A DNA stretch of 64,000 nt from Niastella sp. OAS944 (GCA_024809215.1 JANUBW010000002.1:248001-312000), one strand, 5' to 3'. Positions 7,653 to 16,848 are shown, numbered from the stretch's first letter. Numbers and translations are program-made. The notes: a model not told the origin generated them from the sequence alone.

Positions 7653-9356
7653 TTATTTTTTTACAGTTAATGAACCGGCTGCCTGCACCAGGTTGATGAA
7701 TTCCTGGCGATAGCCGTTTGCATCAGTTCCTTTGGCGCTTTTCGCCAAGCTGATCACCTGCGGAAAAGAAGCACTTTGTTTAAATTCAGAATTACGCAAC
7801 AACATACCAAAGGAAGCCACGGCAGCAGAGAACCGGAAATTATCAGAGGTATTTGCCAGCGCAATATGTGAATCGGTAACGGGATGAACGATCAGTTTAC
7901 TTACATCGCCATCGGGCTTTTTATAGCGGAGTTTAATGGTCATTAATTCATCGCCGCCACTGGTAACCGCAACCATATTTTTAACCGGTTGATATTTCAG
8001 CTCGTCAACTTTGGCAATGAATTCGCTTTTTACACCTGCAGGTATCACTTCATACAAAGCTGTTACGGTATGGCCCGAGCCCAGCTCACCCGCATCTTTT
8101 TTATCGTCGTTAAAATCTTCGGCTGCCAGTACCCGGTTTTCATAACCTATAAGTCGGTAAGCCTGTACTTTGGCGGGATTGAATTCAATTTGAATTTTTA
8201 CATCTTTGGCAATGGTGAACAGCGTGCTGCCAAACTCCGAAACCAATACTTTGCGGGCTTCGTTTATATTATCGATGTACGAATGGTTGCCATTTCCTTT
8301 GTCGGCCAGTTGTTGCATTTTATTGTCTTTGTAGTTGCCCATACCGTAGCCCAGCACGCTAAGGAAAATACCGCTTTTTCTTTCTTTTTCAATCAGCGAA
8401 ACCAGTTCATCATCACTGCTTGCCCCTACATTAAAATCACCATCGGTTGCGAGAATAATCCGGTTGTTACCGCCTTTGATAAAGTTCTCCCGGGCTACCT
8501 TATATGCCAGTTGAATACCTTCGCCACCGGCAGTGCTGCCGCCTGCCTGCAATTGATCGATGGCTTCTTTAATGGCTGTTTTATTAGCGCCGCTGGTGGC
8601 TGGTAAAACCAGTCCGGCATTACCGGCGTATACTACAATAGCTACTTTATCATCGGCACGTAACTGATCGGCCAGTAAATTCATCGATGCTTTTACAAGC
8701 GGCAATTTATTAGGCTCTTCCATTGAGCCCGATACATCTATCAGGAATACAATATTGGCATTGGGCAAATTTTGTAAGGGAATTTCTTTTCCCTGTAAAC
8801 CGATATGCACCAGGCGGTGTTGCGCATTCCAGGGACATTCTGATAATTCGGTATTTACCGAGAAGGGATTGTCGTTGGCTGGTTGCGGATAGGTATAATC
8901 GAAATAATTGAGCATTTCTTCTATTCGTACAGCCCCGGCCGGTGGAATGCTGCCATTATTTATATAACGGCGAATATTACTGTAGGCGGCTTCATCAACA
9001 TCTATAGAAAACGTGGAGAGCGGGTTTTGTGCGGCAGCAAGAAACCGGTTCTCAACAATATGATCGTAATCTTCTGTGTTAACTGGTTCCTCTTCCACTT
9101 TTTGTAGTTCAGCTACACCGGCGCCTGCTTCTTCATCTTTTACAATTACGGGTGGCGTAAATTTATTCATTTCTACTGGTGGAGGCGGCATAACAACCGA
9201 AGCGTCGGCAGTTTCATGGGGAGCCACCATCATATCGGCAGCAGCAGCCCCACTATCGGCGCGTCTTTCAGTCTCAGCGCTTCCTTTTCCGGTATCGTTA
9301 CAGGCAATAAAGATCCATAGCAGCAATGCTGCAAGCAGTTTACATACAATTTTCAT
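7653..9356 (-). CDS. VWA-domain lipoprotein, YfbK-like
   Basis: A 567-residue lipoprotein (lipobox IFIAC, Cys19) with the YfbK layout. A low-complexity linker runs to about residue 105. A YfbK N-terminal region follows (NPLSTFSIDVDEAAYSNIRRYI, 111-132, and PAGAVRIEEMLNYFDYTYP, 139-157). Next comes a von Willebrand A domain with an intact metal site DVSGS (207-211) and the second motif ATDGDFNVG. A C-terminal DUF3520 region contains GHTVTALYEVIP. The VWA domain should bind Mg2+ and a protein partner; the target is unknown. It is the first gene of a two-gene operon with the DUF4349 lipoprotein. A near-identical VWA/DUF3520 architecture is known from E. coli YfbK, whose role is also unclear. Confidence 0.9.
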   Translation of the reverse strand: MKIVCKLLAALLLWIFIACNDTGKGSAETERRADSGAAAADMMVAPHETADASVVMPPPPVEMNKFTPPVIVKDEEAGAGVAELQKVEEEPVNTEDYDHIVENRFLAAAQNPLSTFSIDVDEAAYSNIRRYINNGSIPPAGAVRIEEMLNYFDYTYPQPANDNPFSVNTELSECPWNAQHRLVHIGLQGKEIPLQNLPNANIVFLIDVSGSMEEPNKLPLVKASMNLLADQLRADDKVAIVVYAGNAGLVLPATSGANKTAIKEAIDQLQAGGSTAGGEGIQLAYKVARENFIKGGNNRIILATDGDFNVGASSDDELVSLIEKERKSGIFLSVLGYGMGNYKDNKMQQLADKGNGNHSYIDNINEARKVLVSEFGSTLFTIAKDVKIQIEFNPAKVQAYRLIGYENRVLAAEDFNDDKKDAGELGSGHTVTALYEVIPAGVKSEFIAKVDELKYQPVKNMVAVTSGGDELMTIKLRYKKPDGDVSKLIVHPVTDSHIALANTSDNFRFSAAVASFGMLLRNSEFKQSASFPQVISLAKSAKGTDANGYRQEFINLVQAAGSLTVKK

Positions 9357-9404
9357 GACTGGGTTTTTAGGTGTGCGTAGTATTTAGATGCAGGTTGTTA
9401 GAAA

Positions 9405-9775
9405 TTACATAAGAAGTTCTAAGTTTTTAGTTCTTAGTTTTTAGTTCTTAGTTTTTAGTTCACAGGTCACCGGTTACCTGTAGTGATTAATTACGCCAGT
9501 GGTGAAAAGGTAACCTAAAGGAAATGTTAAGGTGAGTTGACGAGTTAACGGGTTGACGGGTTGACGGGTTGACTGGGGTTCTGTGCGGCGGGTGGATCAA
9601 TAGTTGACAGGTTAACAAGGTAATCTCTGTGCAGCAGCTTGAGTATAAGTTGAAAGAGGGAATACAAGTTAACGAGGAGAAAGGCGTAGCGAAGCGTAAT
9701 GAAACTTAAAATGAACAACTGAATAACTGAACAACTATGAACAGTGAACTATGAACTGTGAACAGTGAAAGCCCT
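9405..9775. repeat. Intergenic word-repeat block (TAGTTCTTAGTTTT, GTTGACGG and GAACAACTGA vocabularies)
   Basis: This ~470-base gap has no credible gene. It holds AGTTCTTAGTTTTTAG words (9413-9465), a tandem of GGGTTGACGGGTTGAC (9534-9574) with AGTTGACAGGTTAACAAGG (9602-9620), and GAACAACTGAATAACTGAAC words (9711-9765). The first and last blocks are roughly opposite in sense (AGTTC versus GAACT), so the gap could fold back on itself. The segment ACAAGGTAATCTCTGTGCAGC (9616-9636) recurs imperfectly at 43860-43880 beside the same GTTGAC words. Confidence 0.6.
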
Positions 9776-9818
9776 TAAAAAGAAAACGGAGTTATCCTCC
9801 TCAGAAAATAACTCCGTT
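9767..9818 (-). terminator. Rho-independent terminator after the EVE gene
   Basis: A perfect 11-bp stem, AACGGAGTTAT with ATAACTCCGTT (9785-9795 and 9808-9818), has a 12-nt loop. On the minus strand it is followed by TTTTCTTTTTAAG. It lies just past the EVE stop codon. Confidence 0.85.
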
Positions 9819-9826
9819 AAACAAAC

Positions 9827-10234
9827 TTACAACTTAGCTAATTCCATAACCGCTGCCCACTCATCATCGGTAACGGGTTGTACCGATAACTGGCTAATGC
9901 GCACGAGGGCCATGTTGGCAAGACGCTTATCTTTTTTTATAGCGCTTAATGAAACGGGGTGTTTCAATTTTTTATAAGGCTTTAGGTCAACCGCAACCCA
10001 CTTGTCATCATCAGTACTGGGGTCCTGGTAAAACTCTTTAGCCACTTTGGCAATACCTACAATTTCCAAACCCTCATTACTATGATAATATAATACCTCA
10101 TCGCCTTTTTTCATTGCCTTCAGGTTATTACGGGCCGCATAGTTGCGTACACCATCCCAAAAGGTTTGTTTGTCTTGCTCAAATTGCTCCCATGAATAAA
10201 CAGAAGGTTCTGATTTTACGAGCCAGTATGCCAT
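9827..10234 (-). CDS. EVE domain-containing protein
   Basis: A 135-residue EVE-domain protein. EVE domains are PUA-like folds that bind modified bases in DNA or RNA. The sequence opens with MAYWLVKSEPSVYSWEQF, continues with FWDGVRNYAARNNLKAMKKGDEVLYYHS, then VGIAKVAKEFYQDP, and ends in VRISQLSVQPVTDDEW. All are characteristic of stand-alone EVE proteins (thymocyte nuclear protein 1-like). I chose the ATG at 10234 because the family begins at that Met. The frame continues upstream without homology, through a repeat element. A strong terminator follows and the next gene is divergent, so it is monocistronic. The ligand is not predictable from the sequence. Confidence 0.93.
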   Translation of the reverse strand: MAYWLVKSEPSVYSWEQFEQDKQTFWDGVRNYAARNNLKAMKKGDEVLYYHSNEGLEIVGIAKVAKEFYQDPSTDDDKWVAVDLKPYKKLKHPVSLSAIKKDKRLANMALVRISQLSVQPVTDDEWAAVMELAKL

Positions 10235-10291
10235 ATTGTTACAATTAAGGGCGAAAGTTAATAAAAAAGATGCATCCTTCAAGTAACAGGC

Positions 10292-10374
10292 TAAATCAAT
10301 GGGCAATGGGCAATTGGCAATAAGCAATAGGCAAGCATTGAATTTGCCAATTGTCAATTGCCTATTTGTTACTT
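10292..10374. repeat. Inverted word-repeat element, GGCAATTGGCAAT vocabulary
   Basis: The left arm is built of GGGCAATGGGCAATTGGCAA and AATAGGCAAG words (10299-10335). A core CATTGAA follows, then a right arm TTGCCAATTGTCAATTGCC (10342-10360 region) in opposite sense. It lies between the divergent EVE and fasciclin genes. Confidence 0.65.
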
Positions 10375-10501
10375 TTTTCAACGATGATAATTTTTTTCGA
10401 AATGTTAAATCCAGGTAATTCAGCTTTCCGTATATGATATTGAATTCATTACCGGTACATGATCAATAAACACAAAAACATTCCTTCTTAAAAACACTAT
10501 T

Positions 10502-11059
10502 ATGAAATCGGTTAAAAGTATGGCCATGCTGATGGCAGCAGCCTTTATTATGAACGCATCTTTTGCACAGGAAAAAACGGTAAACGTTGGTGGCGCACCC
10601 ATGTACCCTACTAAAAACATCGTAGAAAATGCCGTTAACTCTAAAGATCATACAACGCTGGTAGCTGCCGTAAAAGCTGCCGGTTTGGTGGAGACATTAC
10701 AAACAGCTGGTCCGTTTACCGTATTCGCCCCAACCAATAAAGCGTTCGATATGCTGCCTAAAGGCACCGTTGAAACTTTATTGAAACCTGAAAACAAAAC
10801 AATGCTCACTACTATTCTCACCTACCATGTAGTGCCAGGCAGGCTCGATGGCAGTGAATTATCGAAACTCATTAAAGCCGCCGGTGGTAAAGCTGAGTTA
10901 ACCACTGTAGCCGGTGGCAAACTATGGGCCTGGATGAAGGGTAATAAAATTATGCTTACCGATGAAAAAGGCGGCATGGCCACCGTTACCATCTCAAACG
11001 TTTATCAAAGCAATGGCGTTATTCACGTAATCGATCATGTGGTGTTACCGAAAAACTAA
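10502..11059 (+). CDS. Secreted fasciclin (FAS1) domain protein
   Basis: A 185-residue exported protein: residues 1-22 (MKSVKSMAMLMAAAFIMNAS...FAQ) are a signal peptide. A single FAS1 domain covers about 45-183. Its H1-like block reads FTVFAPTNKAFDMLP near residues 77-91, then TYHVVPGRLDGSEL (~107-120), and the closing block reads SNGVIHVIDHVVLP. FAS1 domains mediate adhesion or ligand binding in the periplasm or at the surface. It is the first plus-strand gene of a run that continues with DUF4331, TPR and TonB receptor genes. The gap to the next gene is 164 bases and contains GTGATAATGTGATAATTTG words, so it may be a separate transcript. No lipobox is visible. Confidence 0.93.
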   Translation: MKSVKSMAMLMAAAFIMNASFAQEKTVNVGGAPMYPTKNIVENAVNSKDHTTLVAAVKAAGLVETLQTAGPFTVFAPTNKAFDMLPKGTVETLLKPENKTMLTTILTYHVVPGRLDGSELSKLIKAAGGKAELTTVAGGKLWAWMKGNKIMLTDEKGGMATVTISNVYQSNGVIHVIDHVVLPKN

Positions 11060-11222
11060 TGTGATAATGTGATAATTTGCTAATTTGATAATGGTTCAAT
11101 TTCCAGATCCCCGCCTGGTTTTAGCACTCTAAAATTCCCTGTTTTATTATTCTAAGGCTTTTTCAATTTGTTTATGTAACAGATTGTACAGGCACTCTTT
11201 TATCAACACAAAAAAAGTAATC

Positions 11223-11879
11223 ATGAAAAAAAAGAAAATGCTGTTCGCGGTTTTAGCTACAGCAGGTATTACGGCAGGTGGTTTGGTATATGCCGCCGAT
11301 CATATTGACGCACCCGCAGTAACCAATCAATCTACCGATATTACCGATGTGTATGTATTCAGAGGGCAGGATGTAAACAACCTCGTATTTGTTGCCAATA
11401 CGCAGGGACTTCTGTCGCCAAATGCAACCGGCGCTGCCAAATTCGATGAAAACACCCTCATCGAATTCAATATCGACAATAACAACGATAACGTGGAAGA
11501 CCTGGTGATACAAGGCATTTACAACAATGGCATGATGAAAGTATATGGCCCAATAAAACCATCAGAAACGGGCAGCCGCAGTAAGCTGGAAGGCAGTGCA
11601 ACTGCCGAAGTAGCTGTTAGCCCCTATGGTTCGTCGGCTAATATTGGTACAGGCGGTGGATTAAAAGTATTTGCCGGCCCACGCGATGATCCATTCTTTT
11701 TTGATCTTAACCAGTTTAAAAAGATCATTGCCGGTACTGCAACCAGCTTTAACAATCCCGGTTCCGATGCCTTTGCCGGTACCAATGTATTGAGTTTTGT
11801 TGTAGAAGTTCCTAAATCGATGCTGAATGCCACCAATGGTAAACTCAACGTTTGGCTAGAAACAAAGAAAAAAATCTAA
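11223..11879 (+). CDS. DUF4331 protein, N-terminal half (secreted)
   Basis: A 218-residue exported protein. I start at the ATG at 11223, because MKKKKMLFAVLATAGITAG is a proper signal peptide; the frame is open further upstream. The mature part begins ADHIDAPAVTNQSTDITDVYVF, the hallmark opening of DUF4331, and runs to FVVEVPKSMLNATNGKLNVW near the end. That corresponds to roughly the first half of the usual ~450-500-residue family member. The second half is encoded by the next gene, 23 bases away, with its own lipoprotein signal. The function of DUF4331 is unknown. The context (TPR lipoprotein and TonB receptor downstream) places it at the cell envelope, perhaps in binding or processing a receptor substrate; this is inference. 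Confidence 0.88.
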   Translation: MKKKKMLFAVLATAGITAGGLVYAADHIDAPAVTNQSTDITDVYVFRGQDVNNLVFVANTQGLLSPNATGAAKFDENTLIEFNIDNNNDNVEDLVIQGIYNNGMMKVYGPIKPSETGSRSKLEGSATAEVAVSPYGSSANIGTGGGLKVFAGPRDDPFFFDLNQFKKIIAGTATSFNNPGSDAFAGTNVLSFVVEVPKSMLNATNGKLNVWLETKKKI

Positions 11880-11902
11880 CGCTTAAAATCAAACATAATT
11901 TT

Positions 11903-12427
11903 ATGAAACTATATAGCTTATTATTTATCGTATCGGGTATGATTGTGTTTTCAGCTTGCGATAAGGATGACGACGACGACGATAGAAAACCTAATTATTA
12001 CGGAACGCAGGACCAAATGGCGCGCCCGGCAATCAATACGGTGTTTGTATCAGCCGCTGACAAAGATATGTTCAACACAACCGTACCTTCGGCCATGAAT
12101 GCGGCCTTTGGCAGTAAGTTCAAAGCAAGACTAATGGCATTGAATGCCGGTTATACCACCAACCTGTTGGGATTAACCGCCGATCAGTTTAGCAATGTTT
12201 TGGTAACTGATGTTTTGAACGCATCCACAACAGCACCCACTACTTTCTATGATGGCACTAATGTGCTTACCGGCCGGGCACTTGCCGATGATGTTATTGA
12301 TGTTGAGCTTACCCTCATCTTTGGTGGCCCCAATGGTACAGCCAATCCGGGCTTAACAAGCGATAAGGTAAATAGTAACGATAAGGCGTTCTTAGCATCA
12401 TTCCCATATTTGGCTACACCTCATTAG
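11903..12427 (+). CDS. DUF4331 protein, C-terminal half (lipoprotein)
   Basis: A 174-residue lipoprotein. The start at 11903 gives a signal ending VFSAC (Cys19), directly followed by a run of acidic residues (DKDDDDDD). In Bacteroidetes an acidic stretch just after the lipid Cys favours export to the outer face of the outer membrane. The mature part has the DUF4331 C-terminal signatures MARPAINTVFVSAADKDMFN (~residues 45-64) and LTGRALADDVIDVELTLIFGG (~125-145). Because it carries its own lipobox and start, this looks like a genuine two-chain arrangement and not a frameshift in a single gene. It is co-transcribed with the N-terminal half and with the TPR gene 89 bases downstream. Confidence 0.87.
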   Translation: MKLYSLLFIVSGMIVFSACDKDDDDDDRKPNYYGTQDQMARPAINTVFVSAADKDMFNTTVPSAMNAAFGSKFKARLMALNAGYTTNLLGLTADQFSNVLVTDVLNASTTAPTTFYDGTNVLTGRALADDVIDVELTLIFGGPNGTANPGLTSDKVNSNDKAFLASFPYLATPH

Positions 12428-12516
12428 AACTATGCGTGTCACGGTTTGGAACCGTGGCACGCTTATCCAATATCCTATTTCTTACCTCCTACTTCTCAAA
12501 ACTAACACCACAAGCC

Positions 12517-13803
12517 ATGAAGTATATATATCTTTCCCTTCTAATAATCCTCACCGCCTGCCAACAACCCATTACCAACCCCAAAGATTATTCCCGCTAT
12601 TTACAACCAACGCAAAACACCCGCTTACAACAAATAGATGAGGAGCTTGGCTTTTGGCAAAACAAACTAAACAAAGCCCCCGGCGATATTATTTCAGAAA
12701 ACAAAATAGCCGGTTTGTATACCAGGCGCTTTTCATATTCCGGTAACATAAATGAAATACATTGCGCCGATAGCCTGTACCGCCAGGTAAATTATTTAAA
12801 CCATACCACCAGTTCGGGCACCTTTCGTTCGCTGGCTGCCAATTGTATAACACAACACCGCTTTCTACAGGCGAAACAATATATTGATTCGGCATTGGCA
12901 TTAGGCGATGATAAATACCTTACCGTGCTCATGGAATTTGATGTGGCCATGGAACTGGGCGATAAATACCGGGCAAAAAAAGCATTGAACAGTATAACCG
13001 ATAAAAGCAGTTTCGATTACCTGATACGCCAGGCAAAATATAAAGACCATGTTGAAGGCGACCTGGATGCCGCGATCAGCCTTATGGAAATGGCCTGCGA
13101 CAAAATAAAAGACACCCATAACCCATCGCTTTACTGCTGGATAAGATCGAACCTGGGCGATTTTTATGGCCATGCCAACCGTTACCAGCTATCGTATAAA
13201 TGCTATCTCGATGTACTGGCTACCGACCCGCATTATTACCATGCACTGAAAGGCATTGCCTGGCTGGCCTTCTCGCACGATAAAGATGTGGCGAACGCCC
13301 GCAAAATTGTGGCGTATTTAAAGCTGCGGCATCCCGTTCCTGATTATGATTTATTACTTTCGCAAATGGCAGCTGTGGAGAAAGATAGCATTCAATATAA
13401 ACAACATATAACAGCATTTATGGCCGCAACCGGTAACCGGCTTTATGGCGGCATGTATAACAAATACCGTTTCAATATTGAAGCCAATGACATGAACGAT
13501 GCCGCCGGTAGTTTGCATATTGCACTGGAAGAAGTAGCGCACCGGCCAACACCCGAGGCTTACAGCTGGCTGGCCTGGGCGTATTGTCGAAATGGCCAGG
13601 TATCAAAAGCCATAACTACCGCTCAGGCGCATGTAATCGGTAAATGCTTTGAACCCGGCGCCTTGTTCTACCTGGGTAAAATATACCAGGCCGGTGGCGA
13701 CAACGCGAAAGCCCGGAAGTATTTAACTACTGCACAGGAAAGCTCGTATGAACTGGGCCCTGTAATAAGCGGCAGGATCGCTGAAACCTTAAAAACCCTG
13801 TAA
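12517..13803 (+). CDS. TPR-repeat lipoprotein
   Basis: A 428-residue lipoprotein: the start at 12517 gives a short hydrophobic segment and lipobox IILTAC (Cys15). The rest is alpha-helical with degenerate tetratricopeptide repeats, such as SNLGDFYGHANRYQLSYKCY, AYSWLAWAYCRNGQVSKAIT and ALFYLGKIYQAGGDNAKARK near the C-terminus. TPR lipoproteins of this kind act as protein-docking scaffolds. It sits between the split DUF4331 pair and a TonB-dependent receptor whose start is only 6 bases past its stop, so the five-gene run is probably one functional unit. The substrate is unknown. Confidence 0.82.
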   Translation: MKYIYLSLLIILTACQQPITNPKDYSRYLQPTQNTRLQQIDEELGFWQNKLNKAPGDIISENKIAGLYTRRFSYSGNINEIHCADSLYRQVNYLNHTTSSGTFRSLAANCITQHRFLQAKQYIDSALALGDDKYLTVLMEFDVAMELGDKYRAKKALNSITDKSSFDYLIRQAKYKDHVEGDLDAAISLMEMACDKIKDTHNPSLYCWIRSNLGDFYGHANRYQLSYKCYLDVLATDPHYYHALKGIAWLAFSHDKDVANARKIVAYLKLRHPVPDYDLLLSQMAAVEKDSIQYKQHITAFMAATGNRLYGGMYNKYRFNIEANDMNDAAGSLHIALEEVAHRPTPEAYSWLAWAYCRNGQVSKAITTAQAHVIGKCFEPGALFYLGKIYQAGGDNAKARKYLTTAQESSYELGPVISGRIAETLKTL

Positions 13804-13809
13804 CCGATC

Positions 13810-16053
13810 ATGAAAAAGTTTATAATAATTGCCTTCACCTGTTTTTTAGCAACTGCCGCTTTTAGCCAGAGCGCTATACAGGGACGAGTTATAGATAAAA
13901 ATAGCCAGGAGCCGCTTGAACTGGCGTATGTTCGCTGGAGTAATACCAAACAGGGTGTTGTTACCAATAAACAGGGCTACTTCACCCTAAATACAACCAC
14001 AGCTGAAACCGATGCCGCACTGATCATTACATTTATAGGTTTTGCTACTAAAGAGGTTAAAGCTGCCGGCAATTCCCCTATAGTAGTTGAAATGGAAAAA
14101 GGCCCCATAAGCTTACAAGAGGTAGTGATCACCCCGCAATCGACCGCCGCTTCATTTCATACCATTAGTAAAATCGACCTCAACCTGCAACCGGTACGAT
14201 CTGCACAGGATATACTACGTACTGTGCCCGGTTTGTTCATTGGTCAGCACCAGGGCGGTGGTAAAGCAGAACAAATATTCTTACGTGGTTTTGATATTGA
14301 CCACGGCACCGATATCAATGTAACAGTAGACGGATTACCAGTGAACATGGTATCTCACGCGCATGGCCAGGGTTATGCCGATCTGCATTTTCTTATTCCC
14401 GAACTTACCGGTAACGTTGATTATGGCAAAGGCCCCTACTACACCCAATACGGCAACCTGGGCACCGCCGGTTATGTTAGCATGAATACGGTGAACAGTC
14501 TTGATAAAAGCACTGTAAAGCTCGAAGGCGGCCAGTTCAATACCATGCGGGCATTGGCAATGATTGACCTGTTAAGCAAGCGCCAAAAACAAAAAGGCAC
14601 CAATGCCTATGTGGCCAGCGAGTTCCTGTATTCCGACGGACCGTTTGAATCGCCGCAACACTTTAAACGGTTTAACCTCTTCGGCAAATTCAATACACAA
14701 CTTAATAATTCAAATAAGCTAACGCTGATCGCTTCTACCCTGAACAGCAACTGGGACGCATCCGGACAAATTCCCGAACGTGCGGTGAAAAGCGGGCAAA
14801 TAGACCGCTTTGGTTATATTGATAATACCGAAGGTGGTTATACCAACCGTACCAATGCCAGCGCCCAGCTTACCAGTTATCTATCGCCCAATACAACCTG
14901 GGAGAACCAGGCATTTTATTCAAATTATAATTTCAACCTGCATTCCAACTTCACCTTCTTTTTAAATGACCCGGTAAATGGCGATCAGATCCGCCAGCGG
15001 GAAGGAAGAAATATTGCAGGTTATCATTCCAAACTCTCACATGAAAGTACCCTCGGCAGCTGGAACCTGCAATCATTATATGGCGCCGGCTTCCGGCTCG
15101 ATCAAACGCGCAATACGGAATTGTCGCATACCATCGATCGCAATACAGTACTTGATTATAACCAGTTGGGTAACATTCGCGAAACAAACGCTTTTGCCTA
15201 TGCCGATCAAAGCATAGAGAAGAACAGATGGCGGTTCAATGTAGGCGCACGGTTCGATCATTTTAACTTTCATTACAACGATAAGCTCAGCAATGATCAA
15301 CTGCCCGACCAGCAAAAAGTTATTGTAAGTCCTAAATTAAACGTTCAGTACACGCTCAATACAAAAACACAGTTGTATGTAAAGACCGGTAAAGGGTTTC
15401 ACTCAAACGATGCCCGGGTAGTGGTGTTCAACCGTGGCTACGATATTTTACCTGCCGCTTATGGCGCCGACCTTGGCGTGTTGTTAAAACCAACCCGTAA
15501 CCTATTGGTAAATGTTGCTGCCTGGTATTTGTACCTGCAACAGGAGTTTGTTTATGTAGGCGATGAAGGCGTAGTAGAGCCCAGCGGTAAAACCCGGCGT
15601 ATTGGTATTGATGTGAGCGCCCGTTACCAGTTCAACAACTGGCTGTTTGCCGACGCAAATGTAAATCTGGCCAAACCACGCAGTGTAGAAGAACCAAAGG
15701 GAGAAAATTATATTCCGCTTGCGCCTACGTTTACCAGCACCGGTGGTTTGAACTGGCAGTTAAAGAATGGGTTGAACGGCAGTTTGCGTTATAGGTATAT
15801 GCACGATCGTGCGGCTAATGAAGACAAGTCGGTTATTGCCAAAGGCTATACTGTTACCGATCTTTCCCTGAATTATACAAAGAAGAAATACGAGGTTGGA
15901 CTGGCCATTGAAAACCTGTTCAATGTAAAATGGAATGAAACACAGTTTGATACCGAATCACGATTGAAGGATGAACCTGATCCTGTTTCAGAAATTCATT
16001 TTACGCCAGGCACACCGTTCTTTGCAAGAATGAAGCTGGCAGTGTTCTTTTAA
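13810..16053 (+). CDS. TonB-dependent outer-membrane receptor
   Basis: A 747-residue outer-membrane receptor. It has a signal peptide (KKFIIIAFTCFLATAAFS), then a carboxypeptidase-regulatory-like domain (IQGRVIDKNSQEPLELAYV, ~23-105). The plug domain follows with TVPGLFIGQHQGGGKAEQIFLRG near 135-160. A 22-strand barrel occupies the rest, ending in an aromatic residue (RMKLAVFF). Energy comes from TonB-ExbBD, not encoded here. There is no STN domain, so unlike the receptor at 19459 it should not signal to a FecR. The plug contains HAHGQGYADLHF, rich in His, which might hint at metal or metallophore transport; this is weak. It follows the TPR lipoprotein by 6 bases. Confidence 0.92.
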   Translation: MKKFIIIAFTCFLATAAFSQSAIQGRVIDKNSQEPLELAYVRWSNTKQGVVTNKQGYFTLNTTTAETDAALIITFIGFATKEVKAAGNSPIVVEMEKGPISLQEVVITPQSTAASFHTISKIDLNLQPVRSAQDILRTVPGLFIGQHQGGGKAEQIFLRGFDIDHGTDINVTVDGLPVNMVSHAHGQGYADLHFLIPELTGNVDYGKGPYYTQYGNLGTAGYVSMNTVNSLDKSTVKLEGGQFNTMRALAMIDLLSKRQKQKGTNAYVASEFLYSDGPFESPQHFKRFNLFGKFNTQLNNSNKLTLIASTLNSNWDASGQIPERAVKSGQIDRFGYIDNTEGGYTNRTNASAQLTSYLSPNTTWENQAFYSNYNFNLHSNFTFFLNDPVNGDQIRQREGRNIAGYHSKLSHESTLGSWNLQSLYGAGFRLDQTRNTELSHTIDRNTVLDYNQLGNIRETNAFAYADQSIEKNRWRFNVGARFDHFNFHYNDKLSNDQLPDQQKVIVSPKLNVQYTLNTKTQLYVKTGKGFHSNDARVVVFNRGYDILPAAYGADLGVLLKPTRNLLVNVAAWYLYLQQEFVYVGDEGVVEPSGKTRRIGIDVSARYQFNNWLFADANVNLAKPRSVEEPKGENYIPLAPTFTSTGGLNWQLKNGLNGSLRYRYMHDRAANEDKSVIAKGYTVTDLSLNYTKKKYEVGLAIENLFNVKWNETQFDTESRLKDEPDPVSEIHFTPGTPFFARMKLAVFF

Positions 16054-16059
16054 ACCCGG

Positions 16060-16812
16060 CTAAAAGTATTTTTCCAGGCTTAAACCATAAGTTATCAATA
16101 AGTTTTCGGTAGAGGTAATATTCTGTCGGTTGTAATTAAACCCGGTGGTGAAGCTTAGCCATTTATACAGTTTAACCGAAAAGCTGGTGTTTAGTTTCAG
16201 AATATAATCGTCGCCATCTGATAAGGAAGGCTGGTAAAAATGAAGACCATCAAAACGGAAGATCTCCTTAATAATAAACCGGTATTTCAATCGAAGTGAA
16301 TTACGAACGGTTCTATAGCTTGTTCGCCCGAGTTTGTCGGTAACAGCCAGATTAGAGGTCTCATATAAAAAACCATCACTCACTTCCAGGTTGGCATTAT
16401 CCTTATTCACGAAAGAATACCCAACACCAACACCGGCCTGAAACCGGCTATCGACCTTTAAAGAATAACTTTTTTCAAAACTGGTAAGTGCCCAGTAATA
16501 AAACTTCTGAATACCTTTTAAAACATCGAGGTTCATAATAGCCAGCAGGTCATCATTGGTTTTCGCAGCCGGGTTCTTGCCATATATATGGCTGGCCATA
16601 CTGTTAAGCGAAATTTTCTTTTTATCTATTTGAAACTTTACCGCATTATTAAGCAGATACGTTGTACCACCCGGCGTTGTTCTGTTTAAATTACCCGTTC
16701 CTGAAAAACTTATGTAGTGGCTAACCGTGTCATTGAATTGAGCGAACCCTGTAAGTTGTATCATGCATAGGTATATCACTATCATTAAGACACGTTTCAC
16801 AATCTTGGTCAT
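16060..16812 (-). CDS. DUF481 family outer-membrane protein
   Basis: A 250-residue exported protein with a signal peptide (VLMIVIYLCMIQLTGFAQ). The rest is a regular alternation of amphipathic beta strands (VKFQIDKKKISLNSMAS, FQAGVGVGYSFV, SLRLKYRFIIKEIF, TSFSVKLYKWLSFTTGFNY) ending in Phe, which fits a small beta barrel of the DUF481/YdiY type. The family is linked to salt or general envelope stress in other bacteria; the role here is unknown. The upstream ATG at 16827 is less likely because the signal peptide starts at 16812. It converges on the TonB receptor with only 6 bases between the stops and no visible terminator. Confidence 0.75.
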   Translation of the reverse strand: MTKIVKRVLMIVIYLCMIQLTGFAQFNDTVSHYISFSGTGNLNRTTPGGTTYLLNNAVKFQIDKKKISLNSMASHIYGKNPAAKTNDDLLAIMNLDVLKGIQKFYYWALTSFEKSYSLKVDSRFQAGVGVGYSFVNKDNANLEVSDGFLYETSNLAVTDKLGRTSYRTVRNSLRLKYRFIIKEIFRFDGLHFYQPSLSDGDDYILKLNTSFSVKLYKWLSFTTGFNYNRQNITSTENLLITYGLSLEKYF

Positions 16813-16848
16813 GATCAAATATAACAAGTTCCGGATTTTAGCGAAGCA

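Noticed and set aside
7989..8606. A 205-residue frame antisense to the VWA gene, and a similar 251-residue one at 42056-42811 antisense to nrnA.
   Set aside because: Both are shadow frames of well-supported genes on the opposite strand, with no recognisable domains.
9405..9775. Word-repeat block considered as an insertion sequence remnant.
   Set aside because: There is no transposase fragment, terminal inverted repeat or target duplication that I can see.
11860..11910. A frameshift joining the two DUF4331 halves into one gene.
   Set aside because: The second half has its own start, signal peptide and lipobox, so two separate chains are more likely than one broken gene.
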